NCBI GenBank assembly: GCA_963169045.1
Contig: CAUJDF010000057.1
Span: 1-64,000 of the forward strand
DNA from: Myxococcota bacterium
Lineage (GTDB): Bacteria > Myxococcota_A > Bradymonadia > UBA7976 > UBA1532
Direction of reading: 5' to 3'
Length of the DNA stretch: 64,000 nucleotides
The notes under the pieces were generated by a model. It saw nothing but the letters and a program-made list of their open reading frames with translations, had not been told where the DNA came from and made no database searches. The stretch's first letter is position 1. Each line of letters opens with the position of its first letter. Both the position numbers and the translations under genes were made by a program. This document shows, piece after piece, positions 1 to 8,720 of the stretch.

Positions 1-24
1 CGACCGAGACGCGGCAAGGAGCGA

Positions 25-76
25 GGCGAATTTCGGTCGAAGGCGTGCTTGACGCACGTCGAGACCGAAATTCGCC
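25..76. repeat. Long inverted repeat (hairpin) near the window start
   Basis: Bases 25-38 are perfectly complementary to bases 63-76, giving a 14-bp stem with a 24-nt loop that contains a smaller GCGT/ACGC pair. The stem is rich in A and T compared with its surroundings. It lies downstream of the leftward gene ending at 202, so it could act as a factor-independent terminator on either strand, although no long T run follows. No gene is seen in bases 1-201. Confidence 0.6.
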
Positions 77-201
77 GAGCGACGCCGCCGCGGCCGGTCG
101 GGGCCGGCCGCAGGCAGCCGAAGATGGCGAAACTCGAGTCAGAGGGTCGACGGAAGGCAGTCAGCGGCGAGCGCAGCAGGCGTCTTCGCGGGAGCACCCT
201 C

Positions 202-1407
202 TCACCGCAGGTACTCGGAGCGCTCGCTCCAGTCGCCATCCGGGTACCAGAACCACAGCAGCGCGCCGCCGGACAGCGCGTCGACGACCTCGGGCGCCAC
301 GCGGTCGTCGACGGCGGGGCAACCCCACGTCGGCCCCGTCTCGCCGTGCGCCTGCGCGTATTCCGGGCGGCTGCCCTCCCAGGGGTGCATGACGATGTCG
401 CGGTCGCGCACGCGGTCGTTGTAGCCGGGCTCGAGGCCGTCGAGCCGGAACGAGACGCCGTAGTCGCCGACGTAGGGCTCGGCGCCGCGCATCAGGCCGA
501 GGCTCGACTGGTGGCTCTCGGGGACGTTCGAGAAGGTGCGCGCCCACGCAGTGTCGCCGTCGGGGCTCGAGCCGCGCCCGTGGGCGACGTGCAGGCGCCA
601 GCGCACGTCGCCGCTGGCGAGATCGAGGATCCACTGCCGCGGCAGCGCCGAGTGCAGCGAGAAGTCGGTGATCGCGTACTCGAAGCGCTCGGTGTCGCCG
701 CGCGCCCAGGCCGCGCCGAATGCGCGCAGCCCGCGCTCGGCGACCAGCGGGTCGAGGTCGGCGGCGGCGGCGAGATCGGGCGCGGTGCTCAGCGCGATCG
801 AGAGCGAGAATTCCCCAGCGAGGACGCGGCCTTCCGAGTCGACCCAGCTGTCGGCGACCAGCCAGTAGCGGCCGGGCTCGACCCACGCGCCGGCCCGCCA
901 GTGGCCGCGATCGAGGCACGCCTCGGGATCGGGCGCGTCGAGCAGGTGCAGGTCGACGTCGACGCCCTCGGGCACGTCGACCTCGGCGGCGAGGAAGCCG
1001 GCCGCCGGCACGTCGATCCGGTAGACGACCTCGGGCCCCGACTCGTCGGTCTCGGGCGCGCAGGCGTAGGCGTCGAATGCGTCGCGCGCCGCGGCCGCGG
1101 TGCTGCCCGTCGCGGAGAACGGCAGCGCCCGCACGCAGACGACGTCGTCCGGGCAGTCGTCCTCGGGCGCCGCCGCGTCGGGCGGGGGAGCCGCCGCGTC
1201 GTCCTCGGGCGCCGCGTCGGGCGCGGGAGCCGCCGCGTCGTCCTCGGGCGCCGCGGCGTCGCCGACCGCCGCCGCGTCGGGCGCCGCGTCGTCCTCGGGC
1301 GCCGCGGCGTCGCCGACCACCGCCGCGTCGGGCGCCGGCGCCTCGTCCTCCGCCGGCGCGCCGCAGCCCGCCAGCACCACCCACCACCACGCGCCGCGAG
1401 CCCCCAT
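202..1407 (-). CDS. L,D-transpeptidase-like lipoprotein (YkuD_2-type catalytic domain)
   Basis: This 401-residue protein is a predicted lipoprotein with lipobox VLAGC. An acidic Asp/Ala/Pro/Glu linker follows (about residues 15-85). The middle part (about 95-210) looks like a beta-rich domain. The C-terminus carries MHPWEG, then HGETGPTWGCPAVDD, which fits the His/Ser-Thr-x-Gly-Cys active site of the L,D-transpeptidase family that includes YkuD_2 proteins. The family cross-links or trims peptidoglycan in the periplasm; a role here is inferred. The ATG at 1407 is chosen because GGGAGGG sits six bases upstream; an in-frame GTG at 1422 is the alternative. It is transcribed alone, away from the cupin gene. 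Confidence 0.85.
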   Translation of the reverse strand: MGARGAWWWVVLAGCGAPAEDEAPAPDAAVVGDAAAPEDDAAPDAAAVGDAAAPEDDAAAPAPDAAPEDDAAAPPPDAAAPEDDCPDDVVCVRALPFSATGSTAAAARDAFDAYACAPETDESGPEVVYRIDVPAAGFLAAEVDVPEGVDVDLHLLDAPDPEACLDRGHWRAGAWVEPGRYWLVADSWVDSEGRVLAGEFSLSIALSTAPDLAAAADLDPLVAERGLRAFGAAWARGDTERFEYAITDFSLHSALPRQWILDLASGDVRWRLHVAHGRGSSPDGDTAWARTFSNVPESHQSSLGLMRGAEPYVGDYGVSFRLDGLEPGYNDRVRDRDIVMHPWEGSRPEYAQAHGETGPTWGCPAVDDRVAPEVVDALSGGALLWFWYPDGDWSERSEYLR

Positions 1408-1575
1408 CGAGCGCCCTCCCACGCCCGCATCGTGGGCCCGCCGCTCGCCGGCTGTCCAGGCTCACGCAACGCGCAGCTCCGCCCCCCTCGCCATCGGCTC
1501 GGCGATGACTGCGGGTTCGCGCCTTGGCCTCGCCTCTCCGGCGCGATCCTTCGTCAACTTGAACGCCCGCCGCCG

Positions 1576-1923
1576 TCAGTCGTCGCGCCCGTGCACGGCC
1601 GCCGGCGGGCTCGTGGCCTCGACGGCGGTGAACGACTCGAGGATGCGGTACGCGTGGCGCGCGCCCCGCGGCACGACCCACGAGTCACCGGACTGGAGCG
1701 TCAGCTTCTGCCCTTCGAGCGTGAGCTCGGCGCGGCCGCGGATCACGTACCCCACGGTCTCGTAGTCGCGCGCGTGCAGCGCCTCGCCTTCGTTCGGGGC
1801 CTCATTCTCCCAGAGGCGCATGCCCATGCGGACGCCCGTGGCCAGGTACTTCTGGCCGAGCTTGCCGCGCGGCGAGTGCGCCGAGTCGATCTTGTGGACC
1901 GAAGTGTCGTGTGAAATGCCCAT
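1576..1923 (-). CDS. Small single-domain cupin protein
   Basis: This 115-residue cytoplasmic protein is a single cupin barrel. The stretch GYVIRGRAELTLEG, followed by SGDSWVVPRGARHAYRIL, is the usual cupin motif 1 / motif 2 layout. A His and a Glu expected as metal ligands are only partly present, so enzyme activity is uncertain. Many small cupins bind sugars, metals or small acids. GGAGG lies five bases upstream of the ATG at 1923, which decides the start over an upstream in-frame codon. No neighbour suggests a pathway. Confidence 0.85.
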   Translation of the reverse strand: MGISHDTSVHKIDSAHSPRGKLGQKYLATGVRMGMRLWENEAPNEGEALHARDYETVGYVIRGRAELTLEGQKLTLQSGDSWVVPRGARHAYRILESFTAVEATSPPAAVHGRDD

Positions 1924-2041
1924 GTGGCCTCCGTTCACGGCACATCGCTTTCAAACGCCGGGCCGACGGCTGCGGGCGCCGCGGTCCGGTGCCGCGGGGC
2001 GCCACGCCCCGAACGCGGCATCCGGCCCCGCGCCGCGCGTT

Positions 2042-2055
2042 GCGCCCGCGGGCGC
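2042..2055. other. 14-bp perfect palindrome before the TonB-like gene
   Basis: The sequence GCGCCCGCGGGCGC reads the same on both strands and is followed by TTTTC at 2056-2060, just eight bases before the ATG at 2064. It could be an operator or a small hairpin affecting translation. In such GC-rich DNA short palindromes also arise by chance. Confidence 0.3.
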
Positions 2056-2063
2056 TTTTCCCA

Positions 2064-3785
2064 ATGATGCGCGCGATGTGGACTCGCTGGACGCTGGCCG
2101 CCGTCGGCTCGCTGCTGCTGCACGCCGCGCTCTATCTGGCGTTGCGGCTGACCGCGATGCCTGCGCTCGAGGTCGATCTGGAGCTCGAGGCGGACCTCGA
2201 GTTCGGGGCCAGCGAGGCGATCATCGCGGTGACGCCGCTCGAGACCGGCCCGCGCCTCGCGCCGCCGCCGCCCCCGTCGATGGCGCCGCCGCCGCCGTCG
2301 CTGGTCGCGCCGATGCCGACCGCGACGGCGGAGACCGGCTTCGAGCCGCCGGTGCCCGGCGAAGCCGCAGACGCTGCGGCGGCCAGCCTCCCCGACGGGG
2401 GGCCGCCCGACGCCGCGCCGCCTCCGTCCGACGCCGCGCCGCCTCCGCCCGACGCCGCGCCGACGGCCGATCGGGAAGACGCGCCCACGTCCGCAGACGC
2501 CGCCTCGTCCGACGCCACGCCGGCGCCCGACGCTGCGCCGCCCACGCCCGCAGACGCCGCCCCGCCCGACGCCGCGCCGCCCCCGGCTGACGCCGCGCCC
2601 CCCCCGCCCGACGCCGCGCCGCCCCCGCCCGACGCCGCGCCGCCCCCGGCCGACGCCGCGCCCCCCCCGCCCGACGCCGCCGGCCCGGTCGCCGCCGCCA
2701 CCGACGGCGGCCCGCCCGCCGACGGGGCCCCCGCCCCCGCGGACGCCGGCCCCACCGGCCTCGCCGCCGCGCCCCCGTCCGGGGCCGTCGCCCTGCCCCC
2801 CGGCGCGCAGATCGCCCTGCGCCTCGACCTCGCCGCCATCCGCATGTCGCCGCTCGCCGAGGACGTCCGCGCCCTCCTCGCCTCCCTCTGGGACTGGCAG
2901 CAGCTCCTCGACGGCTCCGGCGTCGATCCGGTCACCGCCCTCGACCGCGTCCTCATCGCCGCCCCCGGTCTGCGCCGCGACCGCGTCGTGCTCGCCGGCG
3001 CCCTGGCCGGCGGCGACCCGCTCGTCGTGCGGCGCGCCGTCCACAACCTGGCGGCCGCCCGCGGCACGACCGCCGAGTGGACGGTCGTCGATGGCCGGCA
3101 GGTGGCGCCGTGGGCCAATCCCGACGCCACGAAGCGCCACATCGCCCTGCTCGGTCCGCAGCACTTCGCGATCGCCCGCCTCGAGGACCTGCCGGCCGTG
3201 CTCGCCCTCGCCCAGGCCCGCGAGGACGCGCGCCGGCTCGAGCAGGCCGAAGCCGCCGCCGCCCCCGACGCGCGCGGACCCCCCCCGCAGGGCGCGACGG
3301 CGGCGAGCCTGCCGGAGGCGCGCGTCACCGGTCCCGAGACGCTCCTCTGGCTGCCGCCGGGGACCGTCGTCTCCGGGGAGGTCGACGGCGCGCGGCGCCT
3401 CGTCCGCGGCAGCCCGCCCCTCGCGCCGGAGCGCCTGCGCCTCGCGCTCGTGTCGCACCCCGGCGAGCGGCTGCAGCTCGAGGCCGAGGCCGCCTATACG
3501 ACCCGCGAGGAGGCCGCCGCGGCCCTCGCCGCCGTCGACGCGCAGCGCCGCCAGCTCGCGAGCGATCCGCTGACGATGATCACCCTGCGCATGCTCGGCC
3601 TCGGAGACGCCGTCGCCGGCCTCGTCCTCGAGGTGCGCGAGGAGACGCACCTGTACGCCGCCGTCGAGCTGTCGCACGCCCAGGTGCGCGCCCTGCTCGC
3701 CCACGCGCGCACCGCGCTCGCGGATCGCGCCGCCCGCCGCCCGTCCCCGAGGGCCCCCTCCTCCACGCCGGTCGAGCGGCCGTGA
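2064..3785 (+). CDS. TonB-like anchored protein with Pro/Asp/Ala linker and unknown C-terminal domain
   Basis: The protein has 573 residues. One N-terminal membrane helix (about residues 8-32) is followed by an acidic LEVDLELEADLEF segment, then a long Pro/Ala/Asp linker of PDAAPPP-type repeats (about 60-235), as in TonB and AgmX-like envelope proteins. The C-terminal 320 residues begin PPGAQIALRLDLAAIRMSPL and look like a periplasmic domain. I do not recognise it and it lacks an obvious TonB C-terminal motif. The start is uncertain: ATGs at 2064, 2067 and 2076 are in frame and none has a clear Shine-Dalgarno. Its stop overlaps the GTG start of the transporter gene (GTGA at 3782-3785), so the two are probably translationally coupled. 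Confidence 0.75.
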   Translation: MMRAMWTRWTLAAVGSLLLHAALYLALRLTAMPALEVDLELEADLEFGASEAIIAVTPLETGPRLAPPPPPSMAPPPPSLVAPMPTATAETGFEPPVPGEAADAAAASLPDGGPPDAAPPPSDAAPPPPDAAPTADREDAPTSADAASSDATPAPDAAPPTPADAAPPDAAPPPADAAPPPPDAAPPPPDAAPPPADAAPPPPDAAGPVAAATDGGPPADGAPAPADAGPTGLAAAPPSGAVALPPGAQIALRLDLAAIRMSPLAEDVRALLASLWDWQQLLDGSGVDPVTALDRVLIAAPGLRRDRVVLAGALAGGDPLVVRRAVHNLAAARGTTAEWTVVDGRQVAPWANPDATKRHIALLGPQHFAIARLEDLPAVLALAQAREDARRLEQAEAAAAPDARGPPPQGATAASLPEARVTGPETLLWLPPGTVVSGEVDGARRLVRGSPPLAPERLRLALVSHPGERLQLEAEAAYTTREEAAAALAAVDAQRRQLASDPLTMITLRMLGLGDAVAGLVLEVREETHLYAAVELSHAQVRALLAHARTALADRAARRPSPRAPSSTPVERP

Positions 3786-5101
3786 GGCGCGGGCAGCTCG
3801 ACCGCCTCGGGCTCTCGCGCCCCGAGCTCCGCGCCTGGGCCCTCTACGACTGGGCCAACTCCGCCTTCATGACCACCATCGTCGCCGCCGTCTTCCCCAT
3901 CTATTACGGTGCGGTCGCCGCCCGCGACCTGCCCTCCGCGGAGGCCACGTTCCGCTTCGGCATCGCCACGACGATCGCCCTCGCCGTCGTCGCCGTGCTG
4001 TCGCCGGTGCTCGGCGCGCTCGCCGACCACGCCGGCCTCAAGAAGCGCTTCCTGCTGCTCTTCCAGGCCGTCGGCGTGGTCGGCACGGCGCTGCTGTGGT
4101 TCGTCGGCCCGGGCGACTGGGCGCTGGCGCTCGGGCTCTTCGTCGTCGCCAACATCGGCATCTCGGCGGCGTTCACGTTCTACGACTCGCTGCTGCCGCA
4201 CATCGCGACCCCGGACGAGCTCGACCGCGTCTCCACCGCGGGGTACGCGCTCGGATACCTGGGCGGCGGCCTGTTGCTCGTGGTGAACATGCTCTGGATC
4301 GCCAGGCCGCACTGGTTCGGGCTGCCCGACGCCGGGGTCGCGTCACGCCTGAGCTTCGTCTCGGTGGCCATCTGGTGGGCGCTGTTCTCGATCCCGCTCT
4401 TCCGCCGCGTCCGCGAGCCGCCCGCCGAGGCCGCGACCCGGCCGACGGCGGCGCAGCTCGTCCGCGTGCCGTTCGCGCGCCTCGGGCGCACGCTCCGCGA
4501 GCTGGCGCGCTTCCGCCAGGCGCTGCTCATGCTGCTGGCGTTCCTCGTCTACAACGATGGCATCGCCACCATCATCCGCATGGCATCGCTGTATGGCTCC
4601 GAGATCGGCATCGCCCGCGAGCACCTCCTCCTGGCGCTCGTGATCGTGCAGTTCGTCGGCGTGCCCTGCGCGTTCCTGTTCGGCCGCGCCGCGTCTCGCA
4701 TCGGACCGAAGCGCGCGATCTTCGCGGCGCTCGGCGTGTACGTCGTCATCAGCGTGCTGGGTTACTTCATGGAGACGGCGCGCGATTTCTACGTCCTCGC
4801 GCTGCTGGTGGGCATGGTGCAGGGCGGCAGCCAGGCGCTCAGCCGCTCGGTCTTCGCTTCGATGGTCCCGCGGGACCGTTCGTCCGAGTTCTTCGCGTTC
4901 TTCGGGGTCTTCGAGAAGTTCGCGAGCATCCTCGGACCGCTGCTGTTCGCCGCGGCCATCGGCGCCACGGGCTCGAGCCGCGCCGCCATCCTCTCCATCG
5001 TCGCCTTCTTCGTCGTCGGCGCCGTGCTGCTGGCGTTCGTCGACATCGAGGCGGGCCGGCGCGCCGCGCGCGCGGCCGAGGCCGAGGCGCCGCGCACCTG
5101 A
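3782..5101 (+). CDS. MFS transporter of the UMF1 (Atg22-like) family
   Basis: This 439-residue inner-membrane protein opens with LRAWALYDWANSAFMTTIVAAVFPIYY, the signature of the UMF1 branch of the major facilitator superfamily, which is related to yeast Atg22 vacuolar effluxers. About twelve hydrophobic helices can be followed to AAILSIVAFFVVGAVLLAFVD near the end. The substrate is not known for most bacterial members; amino acid or peptide efflux is a guess by family. The GTG at 3782 overlaps the stop of the TonB-like gene, which supports this start. The two genes form an operon. Confidence 0.92.
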   Translation: MRRGQLDRLGLSRPELRAWALYDWANSAFMTTIVAAVFPIYYGAVAARDLPSAEATFRFGIATTIALAVVAVLSPVLGALADHAGLKKRFLLLFQAVGVVGTALLWFVGPGDWALALGLFVVANIGISAAFTFYDSLLPHIATPDELDRVSTAGYALGYLGGGLLLVVNMLWIARPHWFGLPDAGVASRLSFVSVAIWWALFSIPLFRRVREPPAEAATRPTAAQLVRVPFARLGRTLRELARFRQALLMLLAFLVYNDGIATIIRMASLYGSEIGIAREHLLLALVIVQFVGVPCAFLFGRAASRIGPKRAIFAALGVYVVISVLGYFMETARDFYVLALLVGMVQGGSQALSRSVFASMVPRDRSSEFFAFFGVFEKFASILGPLLFAAAIGATGSSRAAILSIVAFFVVGAVLLAFVDIEAGRRAARAAEAEAPRT

Positions 5102-5161
5102 CCCGCGGGGGCGCGCGCCTCGCGGGCGTCCTCGCCGGACGGCCCGCCGACCGCAGGTCGG

Positions 5162-5629
5162 TCAGGGGACGTCGAACACGATCCGCACGGCGTTGTTGTG
5201 GGGCGAGCAGCCGCCCCGCCCCATCACGCCGCTCGTCGGCGGCAGGATGACCGTCCAGGTCCCGTCGTGGCTTTTGTCGCCGTCGCTCGCGTGGGACACG
5301 GCCTCCCAGCCGCGGCCGTCCGCCTGGGTCGACGGCGTGCGCGCGCTGCCCTTGCCCTCCGGATCGCGGACGACGATGGCCGCGGGCTTCCCGTTCGGGC
5401 CCCTGGCGGTCACGCCGGTGAGCGCGAACTTCTTGCCCTCGGACACGCGGAACGTCGCCTTGCACTGGCGGCCGCGCGAGGCGGTCGAGTCCTCGGCGTA
5501 GTTGCCGTAGCCGAGCTCCGAGCCGGTCTCTTCGGCGAACCCGCTGACGATGTAGTTCTTCTTCGGAGCGCTCGCCGCGGCGCTGCCGGCGATGAGACAG
5601 GTGGCGAGCACGGCGATGGAACGTCGCAT
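5162..5629 (-). CDS. Secreted protein of unknown function
   Basis: This 155-residue protein starts with a classical signal peptide (MRRSIAVLATCLIAGSAAAS, cleavage likely after ASA or AAS). The mature part is short, hydrophilic and beta-rich, with two cysteines (CKATFRV and GGCSPHNN) that could form a disulfide. I recognise no family. An upstream run of GAGGGTTCCC gives a plausible Shine-Dalgarno for the ATG at 5629. It lies between the transporter (convergent) and the cyclic-nucleotide-binding gene on the same strand. Confidence 0.75.
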   Translation of the reverse strand: MRRSIAVLATCLIAGSAAASAPKKNYIVSGFAEETGSELGYGNYAEDSTASRGRQCKATFRVSEGKKFALTGVTARGPNGKPAAIVVRDPEGKGSARTPSTQADGRGWEAVSHASDGDKSHDGTWTVILPPTSGVMGRGGCSPHNNAVRIVFDVP

Positions 5630-5713
5630 GGGAACCCTCTCGCGGCGTCTGTTGCCGCATGTGTTCCCGAGGTCGGCCCGCCGGGCGCCTCGCTTCAGCG
5701 CGGGTGTCTCGCG

Positions 5714-6688
5714 CTACTCGGGCAGGTCGAGGACGAAGTTGTCGGCGGCGCCGCGGAAGGCGCGCGCGCGCACGATCGGCGGCGGGGTGTGGCCGCGGCG
5801 CAGGCGCGCGACGGCCGCGATCTCGTCGAGCTGGTCGGGGTGCACCGACATGACCGCGTGGAAGGCGTTCGGCCGGAGGCAGAGCGTCTCGACGCCGCCC
5901 ACGGCGACGACGTCGGCGGTTGCGGGCACGCCCTCGACCACCGAGATCTCGCCGAAGAAGGCGCCGGGCACGAGGCGTACGAGCTCGCTGCCGTCGCGCC
6001 GCACGCTGGCCTCGCCGCCGATGAGGACGAAGAAGCCCTCGGCGCGCTCGCCGCCCTTCACGATGCGGTCGCCGTCGCGGTAGCGGCGCTCCTCGAAGCG
6101 CGCGAGGAGCGAGCGGCGCTGCTCGCCCTGCAGGCCGCCGAGCCAGCCCTCGTTGCAGCCGAGGCCGGCGAGCACGCGCTCGCGGTAGAGCGCGTTGAGG
6201 AGCGTGCGCACGCCGCGGTGGTTCTGCTGCACGGCGGTGATGACCGCCGCGTCGAGCCGCAGCACCGAGGCGCCGCCCTCGCCGGCCACCGCCGTGGCCT
6301 GGCGCGGCGAGGCGCGCACCAGCTCGGCCTCGCCGAAGCTGTCGCCGGACGCCAGCAGCGACACGCGGCCGGTCGTCACGAAGTCGAGGGCCACCTGCCC
6401 GTCGAAGACGACGAAGCAGTTGTCGGCGCGCTCGCCGGCGCGCACGAGGATCTCGCCGGGGGCGAAGTGCAGGTGCTTCGCTTTGCGGGCCAGCGCCACG
6501 AGCCCCGTGCCGGCGGTCGCCTCGAGGCCGAAGCCCGCCGCGCACCGCTTCGCCAGCAGCAGCGCTTCGTCTTCGAGGCCGCCGTTGGCGTACAGGCGCA
6601 GCGCGACGAGCACCGGACCCAGCGCGTAGTGCCGGGCCCGCGCGTCCTCCGCCGCCTGCTGTGCTCCCCGTCGAACCGCGTCGAGCAT
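5714..6688 (-). CDS. Protein with two cyclic-nucleotide-binding domains
   Basis: This 324-residue cytoplasmic protein has no DNA-binding or membrane part. Domain 1 (about residues 74-160) has FAPGEILVRAGERADN and the phosphate-binding cassette SFGEAELVRASPRQATA, with the Arg that normally contacts cAMP or cGMP at about 129. Domain 2 (about 200-285) has YRDGDRIVKGGERAEG but its cassette reads FFGEISVVEGVPATADV, lacking that Arg, so it may not bind nucleotide. Such proteins often act as sensors for partner proteins; no partner is obvious. It lies just downstream of the DsbA-like gene (25-bp gap) on the same strand. Confidence 0.88.
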   Translation of the reverse strand: MLDAVRRGAQQAAEDARARHYALGPVLVALRLYANGGLEDEALLLAKRCAAGFGLEATAGTGLVALARKAKHLHFAPGEILVRAGERADNCFVVFDGQVALDFVTTGRVSLLASGDSFGEAELVRASPRQATAVAGEGGASVLRLDAAVITAVQQNHRGVRTLLNALYRERVLAGLGCNEGWLGGLQGEQRRSLLARFEERRYRDGDRIVKGGERAEGFFVLIGGEASVRRDGSELVRLVPGAFFGEISVVEGVPATADVVAVGGVETLCLRPNAFHAVMSVHPDQLDEIAAVARLRRGHTPPPIVRARAFRGAADNFVLDLPE

Positions 6689-6713
6689 GCGCTGCCTCCC
6701 TGGCGCCGGGCGC

Positions 6714-7787
6714 TCAGCCGCCCTTCTTCGCCAGCTCGCGATCGATGATCTCCTTGAACTTCTCGATCGGCTGGGCGCCGCTGATCATCACGCCGTTGAT
6801 GAAGAACGCCGGCGTGCCGCTGACGCCCACCTTGGAGCCGTCGGCCATGTTCGCCGCGACCTTGGCCGCGTGGCGACCCGAGCTCAGGCACTCGTCGAAC
6901 TTGCCACGGTCGAGGCCCACGGAGGCGGCGCCGTTGCCGAGCGACGCGGGGTCGAGCGAGCGCTGGTTGGCGAACATCCAGTCGTGCATCTCCCAGAACT
7001 TGCCCTGCTCGTCGGCGCAGTGGCCGGCCTCGCCCGCCTTGGCGGCGTGCTGGTGGAACTGCAGCGGGAAGTCGCGGAAGACGAGCCGCACCTTGCCGGG
7101 GTAGGCGGCGAGGACCTGGTCGACCGTCTCCTTGCCGCGCGAGCAGAAGGGGCACTCGAAGTCGGAGAACTCGACGATGGTCACCGGGGCGTCGGCGGGG
7201 CCCTTCGAGGGGCCGATGGCGGCGACCTCGACGCGCGGCGCCTCGAAGGTGACCTTCACCCCCTCCTGCTTCTTGAGCTCCTCGAGGAAGGCGGCGCCGG
7301 CCTCGCGACGCTTCTGCTGCGTGAGGCCCTGGACGAGCTGGTCCTTCACCTCGGCGAAGGACTTCGTCTGGAAGTCGGGGGGCAGCTGCGCCTTGTTCTG
7401 GTTGAAGAAGGCCTCGGCCTCGGCGTCGGAGACGTTCGGCACGCGCGCCTCGAGCGACGTCTGGATGAACTCCTCGACGGGCTTGCCGGCCTTCTTGGCC
7501 GCGCTCTCGAGGACCTTGCGCGTGACGAGCTCGTCGAGCGCCCGCTGGCGAAGCTCGAAGAGCTCGCGGCCGGCGGCCTGGTCGAGATCGGCCATGGTGA
7601 TCTTCTCGTCGCCGATCACCGCGACGACCTCGCCTCCGCCCGCGGCGGGCGCGGGCGCCGCCGCCGCGGGCGCGGTGGAGGCGGGCGCCGCCTTCGTGTC
7701 GCCTTTGGGGGCCGCATTGGCGGACTCGCCGCCGCCGGAGTTGCACGCGGCCAGCGCGAGCACGAGGGGCAGGAAGAAACGGTTCAT
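6714..7787 (-). CDS. Lipoprotein with SurA-like N-domain and DsbA-like thioredoxin domain
   Basis: The protein has 357 residues with lipobox LALAAC (Cys15). After an Ala/Pro linker, residues 53-180 (EVVAVIGDEKITMADLDQ onward) resemble the helical N-terminal domain of SurA/PpiC chaperones. Residues 185-357 are a DsbA-type thioredoxin fold, with active site CPFC at 212-215 and the cis-proline loop GVSGTPAFF near 321-329. It should act in the periplasm on unfolded or reduced proteins. Whether it oxidises or isomerises disulfides cannot be told. The ATG at 7787 puts the signal peptide at the very N-terminus, although the frame is open upstream. Confidence 0.92.
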   Translation of the reverse strand: MNRFFLPLVLALAACNSGGGESANAAPKGDTKAAPASTAPAAAAPAPAAGGGEVVAVIGDEKITMADLDQAAGRELFELRQRALDELVTRKVLESAAKKAGKPVEEFIQTSLEARVPNVSDAEAEAFFNQNKAQLPPDFQTKSFAEVKDQLVQGLTQQKRREAGAAFLEELKKQEGVKVTFEAPRVEVAAIGPSKGPADAPVTIVEFSDFECPFCSRGKETVDQVLAAYPGKVRLVFRDFPLQFHQHAAKAGEAGHCADEQGKFWEMHDWMFANQRSLDPASLGNGAASVGLDRGKFDECLSSGRHAAKVAANMADGSKVGVSGTPAFFINGVMISGAQPIEKFKEIIDRELAKKGG

Positions 7788-7879
7788 TCGGGATTCCTGT
7801 GGGGCGTGGGGTTCGAGGGGGGCATCGTAACGTCGCGCCGGGTGCGCCGCCATGGTTTCAACCGTGCAGTGGGACCGGA

Positions 7880-8374
7880 TCAATTCCCGGGATGGACGAG
7901 CGCGAGCGATGCGACCGTCGCCACGAGAGCGACGGCATATGCAACGAAATACCTCGGCGCGATCTTCCGCCAGTCGGCGCGGCCGAGCCCCTCGACGAAC
8001 GCGGCGACCTCGGCGGCGGTCATGGTCTCGGCCCGGCGCGGGTCGACGTGGCGCGGGGCGAGCAGCAGCAGCTTCGGCACGACCTCGGCGCGCAGGACCT
8101 CGAGCGCGCGCTCCGCGGCGGCGCGCACGGCGGGGTCCGGGTCGCGCAGGGCCGGCACGAAGCGCGGCACCTCGAACCAGCGGACGCGCACGATCTGCGA
8201 CAGACCGGTGATCGCCGGAAAGATGTAGAGCGCCGCGTACTCGGGCTCGACGATCTTGCGCACGATCGCCACCCACGCCCAGGCGGCGGCAAACGCGAGC
8301 TGGATGAAGCGCAGCGTCCACACGAGGACGCGCTCCCGGCGCCGATCGGCGTGGTAGGCGGCGACGAAGTCCAT
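7880..8374 (-). CDS. Small membrane protein of unknown function
   Basis: This 164-residue protein begins MDFVAAYHADRRRERVL. It has two adjacent hydrophobic stretches near residues 17-50 (an N-terminal hairpin in the membrane), a charged cytoplasmic-looking middle with AVRAAAERALEVLRAEVV helices, and a last hydrophobic helix (YFVAYAVALVATVASLALV). I recognise no family. The start at 8374 is 28 bp from the stop of the small helical gene upstream, so they may be co-transcribed. Confidence 0.7.
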   Translation of the reverse strand: MDFVAAYHADRRRERVLVWTLRFIQLAFAAAWAWVAIVRKIVEPEYAALYIFPAITGLSQIVRVRWFEVPRFVPALRDPDPAVRAAAERALEVLRAEVVPKLLLLAPRHVDPRRAETMTAAEVAAFVEGLGRADWRKIAPRYFVAYAVALVATVASLALVHPGN

Positions 8375-8402
8375 CGCGGGCGGGCTTGAGGGGCGGGCGT
8401 CG

Positions 8403-8618
8403 CTACTTCGACTGGGAGAGCGCCACCAGCGCCTGCGCGCGCAGGAAGAACTTGTTGCGCGCCATGTCGCCGATCGTCTTGATGCCGAACGCCTTGGCGA
8501 GCAGCTCGGCGTCGCCGTCACTGACGCCCTTGAGGGCCGCCGGCGACATCTTGAGGATCTCGTCGAGCGGCTTGTCGGCGTTGGCCTTGTCGAGGATCTG
8601 GCTCAGCGTCTCGTTCAT
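8403..8618 (-). CDS. Small helical protein, helix-hairpin-helix-like
   Basis: This 71-residue protein has a good Shine-Dalgarno (AAGGAG eight bases before the ATG). The segment SPAALKGVSDGDAELLAKAF, continuing GIKTIGDMARN, resembles the helix-hairpin-helix layout of DUF4332-type domains, in which 'gi.t..dla' follows the hairpin. DNA or protein binding is possible but unproven. It is the first gene of a short leftward run with the small membrane protein. Confidence 0.7.
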   Translation of the reverse strand: MNETLSQILDKANADKPLDEILKMSPAALKGVSDGDAELLAKAFGIKTIGDMARNKFFLRAQALVALSQSK

Positions 8619-8720
8619 CGTGTGTCTCCTTGAGGGTGGCGTCTGATATCGGTCAGCGCCGTCCCGGAAACAAGCGCATTCTGGTCCGGTCCCCCGTCAG
8701 CCGCGCGGTCGGGGCGGCGA

